From the NCBI GenBank assembly GCA_033980235.1, contig CM067067.1, positions 32,684,451 through 32,748,450 on the forward strand: a DNA stretch of 64,000 nt, written 5' to 3'. Below are positions 34,601 to 46,828 of this stretch, in pieces (position 1 is the first letter of the stretch; the number at the start of each line of letters is the position of its first letter). Made by a program: the position numbers and the translations under genes. The DNA comes from Diadema setosum. Taxonomy: Eukaryota; Echinodermata; Echinoidea; Diadematoida; Diadematidae. The notes beneath the pieces were generated by a model that saw only the letters and a program-made list of their open reading frames with translations, did no database searches and had not been told where the DNA came from.

Positions 34601-34707
34601 GTTCGGGGGTCTTTGGTGTGTTTCAAGTGTCGTTGTCTGCTAGGAAAGGATTAATCCTAACAACCCACCCGCAATCTGACGCGGTGGGACTAGAAGTGCT
34701 TTGGGAG
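34601..34707 (+). other. candidate exon with strong acceptor
   Basis: A long T-rich tract ending TTTCCATTGCAG (34589-34600) is a textbook 3' splice site. The next 107 bases are open in one frame (SGVFGVFQVSLSARKGL…) and end at a GAG|GTCTGC donor-like site. The peptide resembles no family that I know. Whether it joins the leader at 34280-34400 is speculation. Confidence 0.25.
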
Positions 34708-35594
34708 GTCTGCGCGTCTCCTCCTTTGTGTGTCTTGACTGTGATCGACTTATTGCCACTTGTGGCTTTTTGTTTATTTTTATCCCTTTCGTCGATAACA
34801 TCTTTTGAATGTGAGCAATACATCATGCAATCATTGCTCTCGGTCTAATTAATAACGAGAACAAAAATGCAGCGATATCAAAATTTCATGATCAAGTCCC
34901 ATTTGAACAACCAAGCTATCATATGTCTTGTCTGACAGCATGAAAGTGCTCACAAACATGATTTCCCAAGAAATCTTATTCATTTTCCTTCAACGTACGT
35001 TTAATTGTACTATATTATATCAATATTATAATTTACATTATATTACATTATATTATGTTAAAATTTATATTAATCATACTATAGTATGATTAATATTATA
35101 CATTGATATATTAATATATTATATATATATTATATATTATATTATATTATATCATATTATATTAATCTTTTACATTTATTAAAACATTAACTACTTTCTC
35201 CTCATATACGACCTGTGTAATATGCATGAATATCTTTTTTTTTCAGCCAATATATTCAACTTTTAATAAGTCTTGAATGTCAACATTCTATCGGCATCTT
35301 TGATCTTTTTTTTTTTTTTTTGCAAAATGAAGATGGAGTCGTCTCATGTAGTTGTTTATAGCATCATATCCATCTGATATGACTGTTTACCGGAATGCTT
35401 GTTAAAGCACAAAGTCACCCGGGAAAGTCACTCTAATTATAGGGTTAACTGCAATCAAAAGAAAAAACGGTAGAAGGTCTAATGACATTGGACGTAAAAT
35501 CCATGCGTTTTAACGAAACGGTGATATTCTTTGCGACGACATTTCATATTTATGAAATCTATGAGAAGACAAGCACGTTGTTTGTTTTTTGTTT
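34708..35594. other. very AT-rich DNA with a palindrome
   Basis: 35020-35165 is almost pure A/T with TATTA-type repeats. A perfect 30-bp palindrome lies at 35067-35096. No gene seen. Confidence 0.5.
35067..35096. repeat. perfect 30-bp palindrome
   Basis: Fifteen-base arms starting ATATTAATCATACTA meet without a spacer. In supercoiled DNA such AT-rich palindromes can extrude as cruciforms. Confidence 0.9.
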
Positions 35595-36075
35595 GATAGA
35601 TACTTTATTTTCTGCAAATCAATATACATAAGTTACATAATCATGAACACGTGGGAAATATACAAAGTAAATTTAAAACAGAGTCGTTTGACTTGCATAA
35701 ACAACGATATGATAGGAAATTAATGATATAATATACAGTATGCATGTCTATGCAGCAGGGATTACAATAACAATTGTAGTTAAGAAGCGATTATGCAGAG
35801 GGCCGCTACTGTAAGCATTGCTTGAAAAGATGGCCGGCAATAGACTTGGTTTGCTGGAAGAGGAACGATATGCGATGTTGCTATCGGGAGACCAACACTA
35901 GTCATATAAATTATTTGTTTTTAGTTCGTATTTGAAGTATACTGTAATAGAATGTGCTTCTTTAAGTTTGCTTTGAATGAAAACAAGGAGGCACATTGTT
36001 TCAACTCCTCAGGAAGAGTGTTCCATGTATATCCGGACCGTGATGTCTGATCGACTTTTGAGCAAGTAAAAGCTT
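35595..36075 (-). mobile_element. LINE 3' remnant on the minus strand
   Basis: Read on the minus strand, 36060 down to 35930 encodes WNTLPEELKQC-SLFSFKANLKKHI in one frame, and HHGPDI in another just before it. This is the C-terminal signature of CR1/L2-type reverse transcriptases (GPxxWNxLP…SLxxFKxxLK), also seen in the intact LINE here (GPRFWNSLP). One frameshift separates the parts. The minus strand then runs into a 3' UTR ending GAAAATAAAGTATC. It belongs to a different subfamily from the plus-strand copies and is a dead fragment. Confidence 0.6.
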
Positions 36076-36497
36076 TGGATTACTTAAATCTTTGTTACTT
36101 CAAAGCTGTCACATGGGTTTTACTGAAAATTATTTTTTATGATAAAATAAATTATTATTTTGTCGGTGATAATTTCAGCAATTACACCTACGAAAGCCAA
36201 CATGTTAGTTATTATAGACACCTTATTTCATGAAAAGTATTTTTTTTTGCAGTTTGAAGACGGAATTAAATTTAAACAAATCTTTGTGATCATACAGTAC
36301 ACTCGCACTTTGCGTGTTATACTTGCGTATGTAAGTGCTGAAAATATATAGATAAATGTTTTTAAAAAGTTGCAGATCACAAACTGTTAAATGAGGATAT
36401 GAGAATGAATAGTATTTTTATGACAACTCTTGAAGTTAAATTAAAACTTGAATCCTCAGTTCAATCTTAAGGATTTGAAGACGACAAGTCGAATTGT

Positions 36498-38651
36498 TTG
36501 ATTGATAATATTTTTTGTAACATTCTTCCTCCTCCCGATTATTTTCTAGTACTCTCAGATATCACTGATCACTTCCCCATCTCTACTGGTTTTTCTTTAA
36601 ATGAGACAGTTAATAATAAAAACAACCGTATATTTAAACGAAGAATCACACATGAAAATATAGCCAGGTTAGGTACTAGTTTAGACACCGCAGACTGGTC
36701 CTGTATCTTTGATACAGATGATGTTAATTTGTCTTTTGAACATTTTATGAAGATTTTTATCCAACATTTGGACATTTGTGTTCCAAAACGTAGAGAAAAT
36801 CAGCTAATTATAAAAAAATACCTAGGCTCCCATGGATTTCAAAATCGCTTTTGCGTTCAATAAATAGAAAGAATAATTTATATTACAGATTTAAAATGAA
36901 ACGTACTGAGCAATCAAAGTTGAAATATACTAGTTACAAGAATACTTTGACGAAAATTATACGTATAGAAAAGAAAAAATACTATAATAATGAGTTACAA
37001 TTTTACAGGCATGATATGCAAAGTACATGAAAAGGTTTAAAGCAAGCCATGCATATATCAAATGTTAAGTCAAATATTACAAAAATTAGATTCGATGGCG
37101 AAATTTTTGGAGATCCTCATCAAATTTGTAATATTTTGAATAATCATTTTTCTACAATTGGGGAAAGCCTGACAAGTAATATTCCTCCCTCCACAAAACA
37201 TTTTTCCTAATTTTTGGGTCCACCAAATTCCCTTTTTAACGGCACCTTCCCCGAAAGTATGAAAACAGCAAAAGTCATCCCTTTGTTTAAAAAAGGTGAC
37301 AAATTAGACGTAAATAATTACCGACCAATTTCTTTGTTAAGTGCATTGTCAAAAATTCTTGAAAAAAATATTTATAAAAGAACTATTAATTTCTTAAAAT
37401 TCAATAATATATTTTCGAATTCTCAGTTTGGATTTTAGGGAGAAACATAGCGCTACACATGCATTATTGAGTTGTATAAAAAAGTGGCACATGCAATCGA
37501 TAAATCTTCTCATCTGATAGGTTTGTTCCTGGACTTTTCCAAGGCCTTCGACACCATCAATCATGATATTTTACTGAACAAATTACATCATTATGGAGTG
37601 CGTGGGAAGGCCTTGGAGTGGTTCAGGAGCTACCTTATGAACAGGAAACAATATGTCTCTCTAAATGGTTGTAATTCACAAATGCTAAATATTAAATGTG
37701 GGGTGCCACAGGGAAGTTTATTAGGTCCACTGTTGTTTAATGTTTACATAAATGATTTTTGTAGATCATCAGATGTTCTTTCTTCTTTTTGTTCTTTCTC
37801 TTTCGTTCTCTTTGCAGATGACTCAAATCTATTTTTTTTTCACACAATAATCTTCTTACCCTTGTTAATACAATAAATTCAGAATTAGAAAATGTTACCC
37901 AGTGGATAAAAGCAAATAAGTTATCTCTTAATCTTCAAAAAGCAAGATATATGCTCTTTAATAATTCTACTGAGGCATTACCTGTTGACAATGTTTTAGA
38001 TGGTACTCCACTCGAAAAGGTTTCCCATGTAAAATTTCTTGGAATAACAGTTGACAATAAGCTTTCATGGAAATTTCATATTGACAGTATATGTAAAATT
38101 ATTTCACGTAATATTGGTATAATTAATAAGCTTAAGTTTTGTTTTCCTTCGTCGTCCCTGCTTGTACTATATTCATCTTTAATATTGCCATATTTAAATT
38201 ACGGTATTCTCGCGTGGGGAAATACATATAAAACATTTTTAGATTAATTATTTTTATTGCAAAAGAAATCACTCCGTATCAAATATGTCATACTGCATTT
38301 TTGTCCCATACTGACCCACTATTTTATGAGCATAAAATATTGAAAATTAATGATTTGTATTTGTTTAATTTAGGACAATTTATGTATAATTATAACAAAA
38401 ATAATCTTCCAAATATATTCGAAACAATGTTTCAAAGAAATCAATCTGTTCACAATCATCCAACAAGGCGATCAAATGACTTCCATTTGCCATTTCTGAG
38501 AACTTTGTTTGCTCAAAACACATTCATCTACGATGGGCCAAAGTACTGGAATTCACTTCACAACAATATTACAACAGCTCAATCTCTGAACTCATTTAAT
38601 AATAAATTAAAATCATTTTTATTGAAATCTTACAACATCCAACCGAGTTAG
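36498..38651 (+). pseudogene. LINE endonuclease/RT ORF, broken
   Basis: Homology to the intact 1031-residue protein begins near its residue 267 (DNIF) and runs to the C-terminus (TYN/SYN end). The frame is cut into five pieces. Visible lesions include a TGG-to-TGA stop near 37027, a deletion of roughly 170 bases near 37205 that removes the segment before the first RT motif, a stop after SQFGF near 37438, and pyrimidine-rich insertions around the catalytic site near 37785. The FADD motif and LDFSKAFDTINHDIL motif are still readable. No function is expected. Confidence 0.9.
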
Positions 38652-39039
38652 TTTCCCTTTATCATCTCAGTCAAGTCATCATTCTTTTTTACATAAGACC
38701 TCCTTATAATTATGTTCCTGTCTGTGTTCTGAATAATTATAACGATGTGTCTATTTTTTTTTCTCCTGCATTCTTACCAACATAATTACGTATAAAAAAT
38801 GTTTTGCATTATATTCAATCCAGCTTGTATTTCATCACTTATTTTACATTATGGAATCTAGATTGCTTGCGTCAACGATGGCACGTGCTGTAGTTTTTCC
38901 CCCCTTTTTTCCCCTTTTTTTCTCTTTTTTTTTCTCTTTTTTTTTTCCTTTTCTTTCTTTTTCCCTTCCCAATCATCTTGATGTCAGTTGACATCGGTTC
39001 GCTTTATTTTGTTTTATATTGCTGTCTTGTGTATTTTCT

Positions 39040-39087
39040 GAGGGTCCCATATCGTACAAGCTCTGCTTCTTTAACAGTGGGACCCTC
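39040..39087 (+). other. LINE 3'-UTR stem-loop, copy 2
   Basis: A perfect 10-bp stem, GAGGGTCCCA (39040-39049) with TGGGACCCTC (39078-39087), encloses a loop with CGTACAAGCT. Compared with the intact copy at 59257-59301, two base pairs differ by changes on both sides, so pairing is preserved. Confidence 0.75.
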
Positions 39088-39312
39088 CACTTCCATCCTC
39101 ATCCTTTAGTTGACTTGTATTATACGCTTTATGAATATATTAACAAAGATGTAATTGCATTTTTTTCATCTACTTCTCATTTTCATATGTACCTTGTCAA
39201 ATTACATTCTGCAAGTATTACAAATATCCTGTACATATGCAATGTATATAATTTCTTTGTTTATTTGATGAAAGTGAAAATAAAGTTGAATCTTGAATCT
39301 TGAATCTTGAAT

Positions 39313-41300
39313 AGTTGACTTCAGTGTAAGTCAATGTCAATGGGTTCAATTTCAAACAGCATTTCACAAAACCCAAAAATATTACTCGAGCTCTAAGCAA
39401 GGTTAGCGAGAACGGACCCCAGAATGAAAAAGGGCATAAGTGATGTTGAAAATAAAAAAGGCGTAGGATCTTAAGTGCTAGCAACAAACAATTATTGCAA
39501 ATGTTAAGATTACGATATTTCAAAATCAAACAAAAATCGATTAATTATGTAAGTTCTTTTTTTATATATTATCGACTCAACTGCGAATATAATTTTACTT
39601 CATTTCAGTTTATTGGTTTATTGTAATCATTGAATGATTATTGTACAAGTAAAATATTACTGTCCTCTCAAGAGCACTGTGTATATAAAAACAATGAACA
39701 CTAAATGAAACGATGCAATAAGATACTAAGAGCGGCTATATATTATAAGCAAGGCATGATTTGGTCAATAATAAAGCAACCACCCTTCCATAGAATACTG
39801 TTAGTTCTCAAAACTCAATGATTTTTACACGAAATACAAATTCACAAACTGATTCTCTGCCAATTTGCCTTGTGATGCCGCCATTCCAATTAATGCAATT
39901 CAAAGGATACGAAGTAATTTCTACACTTTTTGACAGACATTTTTTTTTTTTATTGTGAGAGTTTGCATGCAGGTTCATTGGAGACTTATATAAGTGGTGG
40001 CGTTTCTACTTTGTAGAAATATCTTAAAAACTTCGAATTCCGTAACTTCTATTCTATATGAGATCATATTATTTGTGAATGTTATACGGATCGGCTATTA
40101 ATGATATGTTTTATTCTAGTTTATTCATCAAGGTCAAACTTTACTTTCTGAAGCACTGTAGTTATTGCTTTCCTTACGGCCATGTATAAATCAAATTCAA
40201 ATCAAAGTCTTCTATTGATCGCGACAGATTGTCAGTAGTTCTCTGATTTGACTTGTTATTTAACGGCACAGCTGATATAATCGGAGTTACGTTGGAATTT
40301 CAGACATCAGGTGAGGAGTAAATCAAAATATAAACAAAGCGCTCAGATATCTGGTGTGATTTGGATTTGCTTTTGCATCATAAGAACAAATATGATGCAA
40401 AGTAAAAGTGAAAGATAGAAATGAACCTAGGAAAAGACAATTCTGTAGCATCAGTGATCATAATGACTATTGTCGGTAATTTCATTGCAAATTGCAAAGC
40501 AGTGAAATTGTGTGCAATAATCATATTTAAGAGGAGGGACGGAAACAATAGTGGAAACTGTCATAACATAAGAAGAGCTTGAGCTAGATATGAGATCCTA
40601 GAAATAAGTAAAAGAATGAACACACACACACACATACACAAACACACACTAGAAATATCAAAGAGAGTTCAATTGTTCTCAGCCTAATAAAAAAGAAAAT
40701 GACTCATGCTCCTTGCTCGATTGAAGGAATTGGTCTGACGGCGTGCCTTCGCACTTGCTCTTCCCGCCCTTTTTGACTCACATTCCTCGGCGTGTCAGTC
40801 CCGTAATATTCGTTTACCTGGAGGATCAAACAATAATAACTCGCGGAAACAAGGAGCTTTAGAGATTGCGACCAAAGAGGCGTAAAAGCAGGAAAATATG
40901 CAATGATTCTTTTTTTTTTCATCTTGCGTTTTCCTCTCCCCCCGTGCAAGTTGGTGATATCATCTCACCTTCCTCTCTTAATCTGTCACCTCTTTGTTCT
41001 TCTTCTTCATCTCCCCTCATCGAAGTTGTCAGGTTGACGACTTGTTGTCATTATTGCGAGATTAACTCGCTGGATTGAGGTGTAATTCCCATCAGATTTG
41101 GGTCAAACAGAATGCCCGGTCAGACAGACCATAGGTTGTTGCACGGTATTCTCGGAGGGACGCAAAAAAAAAAAAAATATCTGACGTTTTAACAGGTCAT
41201 AAAGTACAGAGCCATTATGCCTAGAGAAGGAATATAATTCTTTTCTCCTTCTTTTTCCTCCAATTTGCATTTCTCCGTCTATCCAGGACTCATACTGGAG
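39313..41300. other. AT-rich DNA without a supported gene
   Basis: Contains ACAC repeats at 40621-40648 and short ORFs without family resemblance. Confidence 0.45.
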
Positions 41301-42780
41301 GTTAGAGGGAGAGAAAGAGAGAGAGAGAGAGAATATATCTCATGATTTAATTTCTTGATGACTGATCCAGAGCTGCCTTCTCCATCCCGGTGGGTAAAAC
41401 GAGTGAAGTCATCCGCAGGTAAAAATGTTTGGTATAGTCTTGCGCATCATTGTAACATAAAACTCCAGTTCATACCATCAGGTTTGAAGTGGTTTTCCAT
41501 CAGGTCAATAAGGTGTAGCTATGTCATATATTCATGAGCAACAATGCACAACAGTATGACTTTTCCGTGAGGTTCAGAGTACACAATGTCATGTCAATGT
41601 AAACTCTAAAGATTTTTGGTTTATACTAAACCCCATCCGATTCTTATAATCTAAAATGAATTTTATGAACATTCACAGTAGACGTGGACTGTGATTACCA
41701 ACTTGCATTCTATTGTAATCATATCCCGATATAAACTCTTCGTAAAACGTAACTCAATATCTCCGTTGTCTTCTTAAAACGTCAATTTGCCTACATCTTT
41801 GGTAAGAGAAGTTTCATTCAGTGATGAATTTGTCATGATTGCCACCATCATAATCACGACAATCACAATGCATTGTTTTGTTTGTTTGTTGTTGTTGTTT
41901 TTTGCAATTTGTCACTCCTCCGCTTTGATGCTGCATGATTTCTTTTTTTTTTTTCATACAGTCGCGATAATTTCTGTTGATCTAATAAAACTCTAGGGTC
42001 CAAAAAAATTACACACACCTAAAAGAGCAATTCCTTTTAAAAATTGTATTTATCTTCGGATGTTTTCTAACCCTGTCCTCCAAATGTCAATTTTCGAGTG
42101 GACAATAGCTGCTTTGAGTGTCCCAACGATACCTTATCATTTTCGACACATTTCTGTAAGTACTTTATCTTGTCTGGTTCATGTCAATTCATTTCATTTT
42201 CATTATTTATTTCCTTTCCAACAAAGTGTGATTACAGGTAACATTTGCATAGATATGTAGTTGCACGAAAATCAATGAGGTCTGTTTCTTATAATAAGGG
42301 AAGATATGGTGTGAGGAAATACAGAATACAAAAATAGTTTGACGTTACTGTGTGGTTTTTGCACCTACTTTACAGTATGACTTTACTGTATAATTATGAA
42401 AATTGTGATGGCTACTCGAATCAAAGTAGCGGGGTTTTGGGCGGGATTATTTCTTGGAACACTCAGACAACAAAGAAATGACGTGCACAAAGTTCGTCAA
42501 ATTTCATTAGACAGCGGTAATCACTACGGCTCTTGCAGACACAGGAGTAATTAAAGTAGTGTTTAAGCACACTCCTGATTACCATCAAACGTCGTCTACC
42601 CGTCTCAGTCAATTACGTTTGCGTTTGTGGACACATTGCGCATCTATCTTCATAGTGGGTTTGTAATTTCTATTTTGACTGGCGGTCTCGATTACATAAG
42701 AGCAGAAATTGATATTGACAAACATTATCAAAAAAAAAAAGAAAAAAAAAAACAGAGAGAAAAAAAAAGCCCCTGACCTT
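41301..42780. other. AT-rich DNA without a supported gene
   Basis: GA repeats at 41310-41333 and T-rich tracts near 41885 and 41941. No supported gene. Confidence 0.45.
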
Positions 42781-42960
42781 AACACTTTGCAGGCGAGATA
42801 GCATCGGCTACTGACCGGGGTGGGAAAGGCAGGAAGGAGTGTCTCTTCCCGCCGCTAAGGGGTGGACGGCGATAATGTCTGGCTGTCTGCGAATGAGTAA
42901 CCCATGTTTACGCCTGGCTAACAAGAAGTTAATTCGTGTTGCAACCTAGAGGAATGAGAT
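42781..42960. other. higher-complexity GC-richer island
   Basis: A repeat-free segment with higher G+C follows an AACACTTTGCAG acceptor-like sequence ending at 42792. No long frame is open. It may be a conserved non-coding element or an untranslated exon. Confidence 0.2.
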
Positions 42961-43970
42961 ATCATATAATGTTGAGCTATTTGATATGTTTTAATTCTAA
43001 GTGATATCTGTGTGTAAATTCGCATCTTTGCACTCTCTTTTTATTTAGTTAAATTTATTAGTTTAAATTTTAAGGAATTTACGGTGCATATATGACACTG
43101 AAATCGACTTTATAAGAAAACCCTTTGCTTTTTGCGCTTTGCCGGATCATCATCATGGCTCTAATATCAGATTGTATAGCTCATACACCTCGCATGCTTT
43201 TTTTTTTCAGATAAAGTCCTGTAACCATCATTTGTTTACTTTGTATGATTTGCGCGTGTCTTCAATTTGACAGATTTTAGGCTAGGAATATTCTACTGGA
43301 TACTAGTATTATGTAGGGACTGTAGACAAAAGATGTTGAATGTTAGACTTATAATGACTTTGTTATCTTTTAAATTTTCACGGTTTGCTATTATGGCGTG
43401 TACAACTGTATAAATGAGTGACATAATAGATACGTTACTTTTACTATGAGTTCCTCATCGGTTAGTGTTAAATGACAGAATTTACGATAACAACAAAGTG
43501 GTATATTCTTTATATAAAATTTCCGTGAACTTTTAAATTACTTTCATGGACAGAAATACCGTGAAAATGACATTTTTTACAATATTGATAAAGTACAAAC
43601 CCACGAAAATCTGTCCCCGATTTCACGAGAGGTAGAAATATGCGTCATTGTTGTTCACTTACTTCAATTCTCGAAAAACAGCATTTAATCATTTTATTTT
43701 TCGGAACAAGGTCATCATATCCAGCTGTTGAAAGATATTATTACTATATCATTATTGTAATTATCGTCATCAATATCGCCATTAATACCGTTAAGTTTGA
43801 GATCGCTGTGATACGCTTCTTTCGTTAGAAGAAGGTGTACATTCACTTATATTATTTAAAGACTATTCATAGTTAGAAGTATAAAGAACACGACTGCTTT
43901 AACCATTTGATGATATTCAAATAAAATTATGTTTGTGCCTAAAATTCGCTTTGTTTATCCTTGACCAAAA
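42961..43970. other. AT-rich DNA without a supported gene
   Basis: Nothing beyond AT-rich sequence and a T run at 43199-43208. Confidence 0.45.
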
Positions 43971-43999
43971 TAATCCTTGTTCCCATCGAACTCAACCAT

Positions 44000-44350
44000 G
44001 CGCATCACCACGACGTCGTAATAGAAAGTCAACGTGAAATAAGAGGACCTACTAACCCTAGCTTACCCTACCACGCCCTTTTCAACCGGGGCAAACACCA
44101 TCACAGCAGAGAAACCTGATCAACACAATGTTCCATTTTCTCAAAACGATCCGGGCATCAAACAGGATCTAATTCTTCCAACTCGGCCATGTAATTGGGA
44201 CAAGATGGCGGTACTCCTGTCCATATAGGTCATTTTGCACGCTCCGCTGGGGACATTACTCTTCATCCTTCGCTGAGGGCCACGCCTCTTTCCGATGGGT
44301 GTTCACTCATTTGTATCCTTTACGGCTGACCTTTGACACTTCACGCGCAA
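44000..44350. promoter_or_regulatory. GC-richer island with YY1-type site
   Basis: CAAGATGGCGGT at 44201-44212 matches the core of the YY1 site (AAGATGGCGG), which in animals often lies near transcription start sites. The island is repeat-poor compared with the flanks. No linked ORF is seen. Confidence 0.25.
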
Positions 44351-45619
44351 CCTCATCACCGGTATAATTACGTGTGACACCATACGATAATCTGGTACTG
44401 GACAATGGCCAAATCCCATTCACTAAGAGTATATGATTATATATATAATATGGGGGCTTAAATATCACGCGTTATGAGTCACCACTTTTAGGCCACTCTT
44501 CAGCTATGATTAATATTCTAAAATGAAAGAATATACATCAATAATATATTTAAATCCATGAAAATGCGATTTCCATTATACACATTGACCTACACCTCGA
44601 TGTACGAGTTGTTCCTGCCTAAAGTTACAAAACGACGTCATCACATTAATAGAACAAAGGTAACGACAAGAATATTTCACATTTCTGCCTAAAGTTCTTG
44701 TCTTCAATAAAGATGACGCGCCATTCAAACAAATATAAATCGCATTACGACCAGCAGCTCGGGAAAACAACGACTTCTAACAATACAGTCATCAGGTAAA
44801 CCCTTCCTTTTAACTCAATTGGTAATTTCCGAGGGGACCAAGACTGACAAAAAAAAAAAGAAGAAAAAAAAATACACATTTAGGTGAAATTTTAGGTTTA
44901 TCATACTTCTAAATGTGTACATTGTAACGCCATGAACCTACGTGCAGCCATGACATCTCAGATACCATTAGAAGTAGATAATAATAATCCCAAACGTGAT
45001 GTCATATGCCGCGAATAAAAGTAAATAAACTTGCACTGCCCAAAAAGGTTGCAAACCTTTAATCCATTAGGTTGACGGACAGGAGTGACCCGGGTAATTG
45101 GGTTAATCATTTTCGCTGAATCAATTCTCCACGCTTCATTAGTTTCGGGATGCTGTTGTTTCTTTTCAAGTTCACGGGCGTGATTCAATGTGACGTCAGA
45201 CTTGGGAACCGCTGACCATGATTTACGAGCTGACCAGTACTTTGCGTATTTTCATACCAGGTTTCCAAATTGGCGTGGTGCCCCCAAATTATACGAGTGT
45301 TCTAAGGCTTGTGGAGTGAACTGATTTAGTGGTGTGGAAGGCGTTTCCTTGAGTGATTGTGTGTTTTTGCACGGTCATGATGCTCAGTGCCTGTTCGGTC
45401 AAGAAAACCTATATAGTGAAACCGCAGTTGTCCTCAGAACATTAGCGAACAAGAGTGTTAATGAACTTTTTCCACATTACTGATAAGAAGCGAAAAAGTG
45501 AAGGTCAGTAATAACAATTATCATCTGGAGTGAACCAAAATACTGTATAGTAAAATATTAAGACACAGATGTGAAATAAAAACAAAAACAAAAGTACAAG
45601 CATTATTAAACCCACTGGC
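44351..45619. other. AT-rich DNA without a supported gene
   Basis: Short ORFs on both strands without recognisable domains; an A-rich tract at 44850-44872. Confidence 0.45.
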
Positions 45620-45740
45620 GTAGTACAAAATATATCTTAATTTAATTTGATTTGATTTAATTCATTTTCCATATCCAAATAATTCAAACAAAAGCAACAA
45701 TAATCATTTGTACAAGCAGGTGAAAAGGCATTTTGGCATC
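45620..45740 (-). repeat. possible LINE-type tail on the minus strand
   Basis: On the minus strand the sequence reads GGAAAATGAATTAAATC followed by AAATC/AAATT repeats, a tail format like that of the LINE fragments here. No coding part or hairpin was found, so this is a weak call. Confidence 0.25.
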
Positions 45741-46539
45741 GTGCAATGGAGTAAATACAAATACGCACATTAAATAGATATCAAGCAATCATTTGATGTA
45801 TTAATAAAATGTGCGTATCAAATAGGCCTACTTACTTACACATACAAGAATAATAATTATACATATATTACACAAATATTTAGATCTTCGTGAAATCAAT
45901 GTGAATAAAAGTAGCACTAAATTGTTAGGAATATGAAGTAGAGGGAACTTTCGAAAAAAGCAAGGCTTTTAAAATTTTCAAGTTCCCAGATGTCTTGTTT
46001 GTGAAACATTTGATGAAAGAGGATTTAGGTATTTAAACAGGGTACAAACAAACTAATTTCCCCGATATCAATTACATCACATACCAATTATCTCCAGCAC
46101 TTTAATAATGTTAGGACATCGATTACATACCAGCAAGTATACCCACACTAACCAGTTGTTCATCACTCCTTGTGGTACTGCGGTAGAATCGACCCCTGAC
46201 AGAAATAAGCCAGAAAGCACGCAATATCTGTTTATAGATTGAGTTTTTCCAGTATTAAAGTACCATTAGACAATGATAAACAAGAAGCGTCGATTCTTAA
46301 TTGCGGTAAGGATCGTCTGCAATGTAATTGATATTACGTAACCTAATTCTTTGCACTGACCGTGACAGCCACGAACAACGTGAAAGATACGCACTACAGA
46401 ATTCGCGCAGACAAAACATTGCTCTTTAAATATTTTCATCAGTAGTATTATCATTTCCTTATTTTAACATTGAACATGATTTTCATGACCATCGCGTCTA
46501 GAGTCAAGTGGACATTATGTTAAAATTGTATAAGATGCA
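45741..46539. other. AT-rich DNA without a supported gene
   Basis: No recognisable coding or repeat structure. Confidence 0.4.
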
Positions 46540-46828
46540 GACAAAGGGTAAAATATCGTACAAGTTTTGTTCTTAGTTGGACCCTCTATTTCTATTCCCA
46601 TCCTTAATTAACTTGTATTATATGCATATGTATATATTTTAAAAATAATATTTGTGTTTTCTTCATCTGTTACTAATTTTCACATGTACTTTGTTAAATC
46701 ACGGTTGTTGGGTTTTTTTTTTTGTTGTTGCAATTATTACAAATATCTTCTACTTGTACATTGTATAAAATTTCTGTTTATTTGATGGAAATGAAAATGA
46801 ATTTGAATTTTGAATCTTGAATCTTGAA
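46540..46828 (+). mobile_element. 5'-truncated LINE 3' end, third copy
   Basis: The segment aligns along its length with the 3' UTR of the copy at 36.5-39.3 kb (ATATCGTACAAG…GGACCCTC, then CTTGTATTATA, then TTTATTTGATGGAAATGAAAA). It ends in a (TTGAATC)n tail at 46807-46828. The hairpin stem is damaged by several mismatches, so this is an older copy. Confidence 0.8.

Larger units (their letters stand above)
36485..39312 (+). mobile_element. decayed second copy of the LINE family
   Basis: This copy aligns with the intact LINE (55.7-59.5 kb) from the end of the endonuclease domain to the tail. It starts abruptly at about 36495, as expected for 5' truncation during target-primed insertion. It has stops, frameshifts and one internal deletion near 37205. 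The 3' UTR includes the pyrimidine-rich tract (38895-38970), the conserved hairpin (39040-39087), an AATAAA signal and a (TTGAATC)n tail at 39286-39312. Confidence 0.9.
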
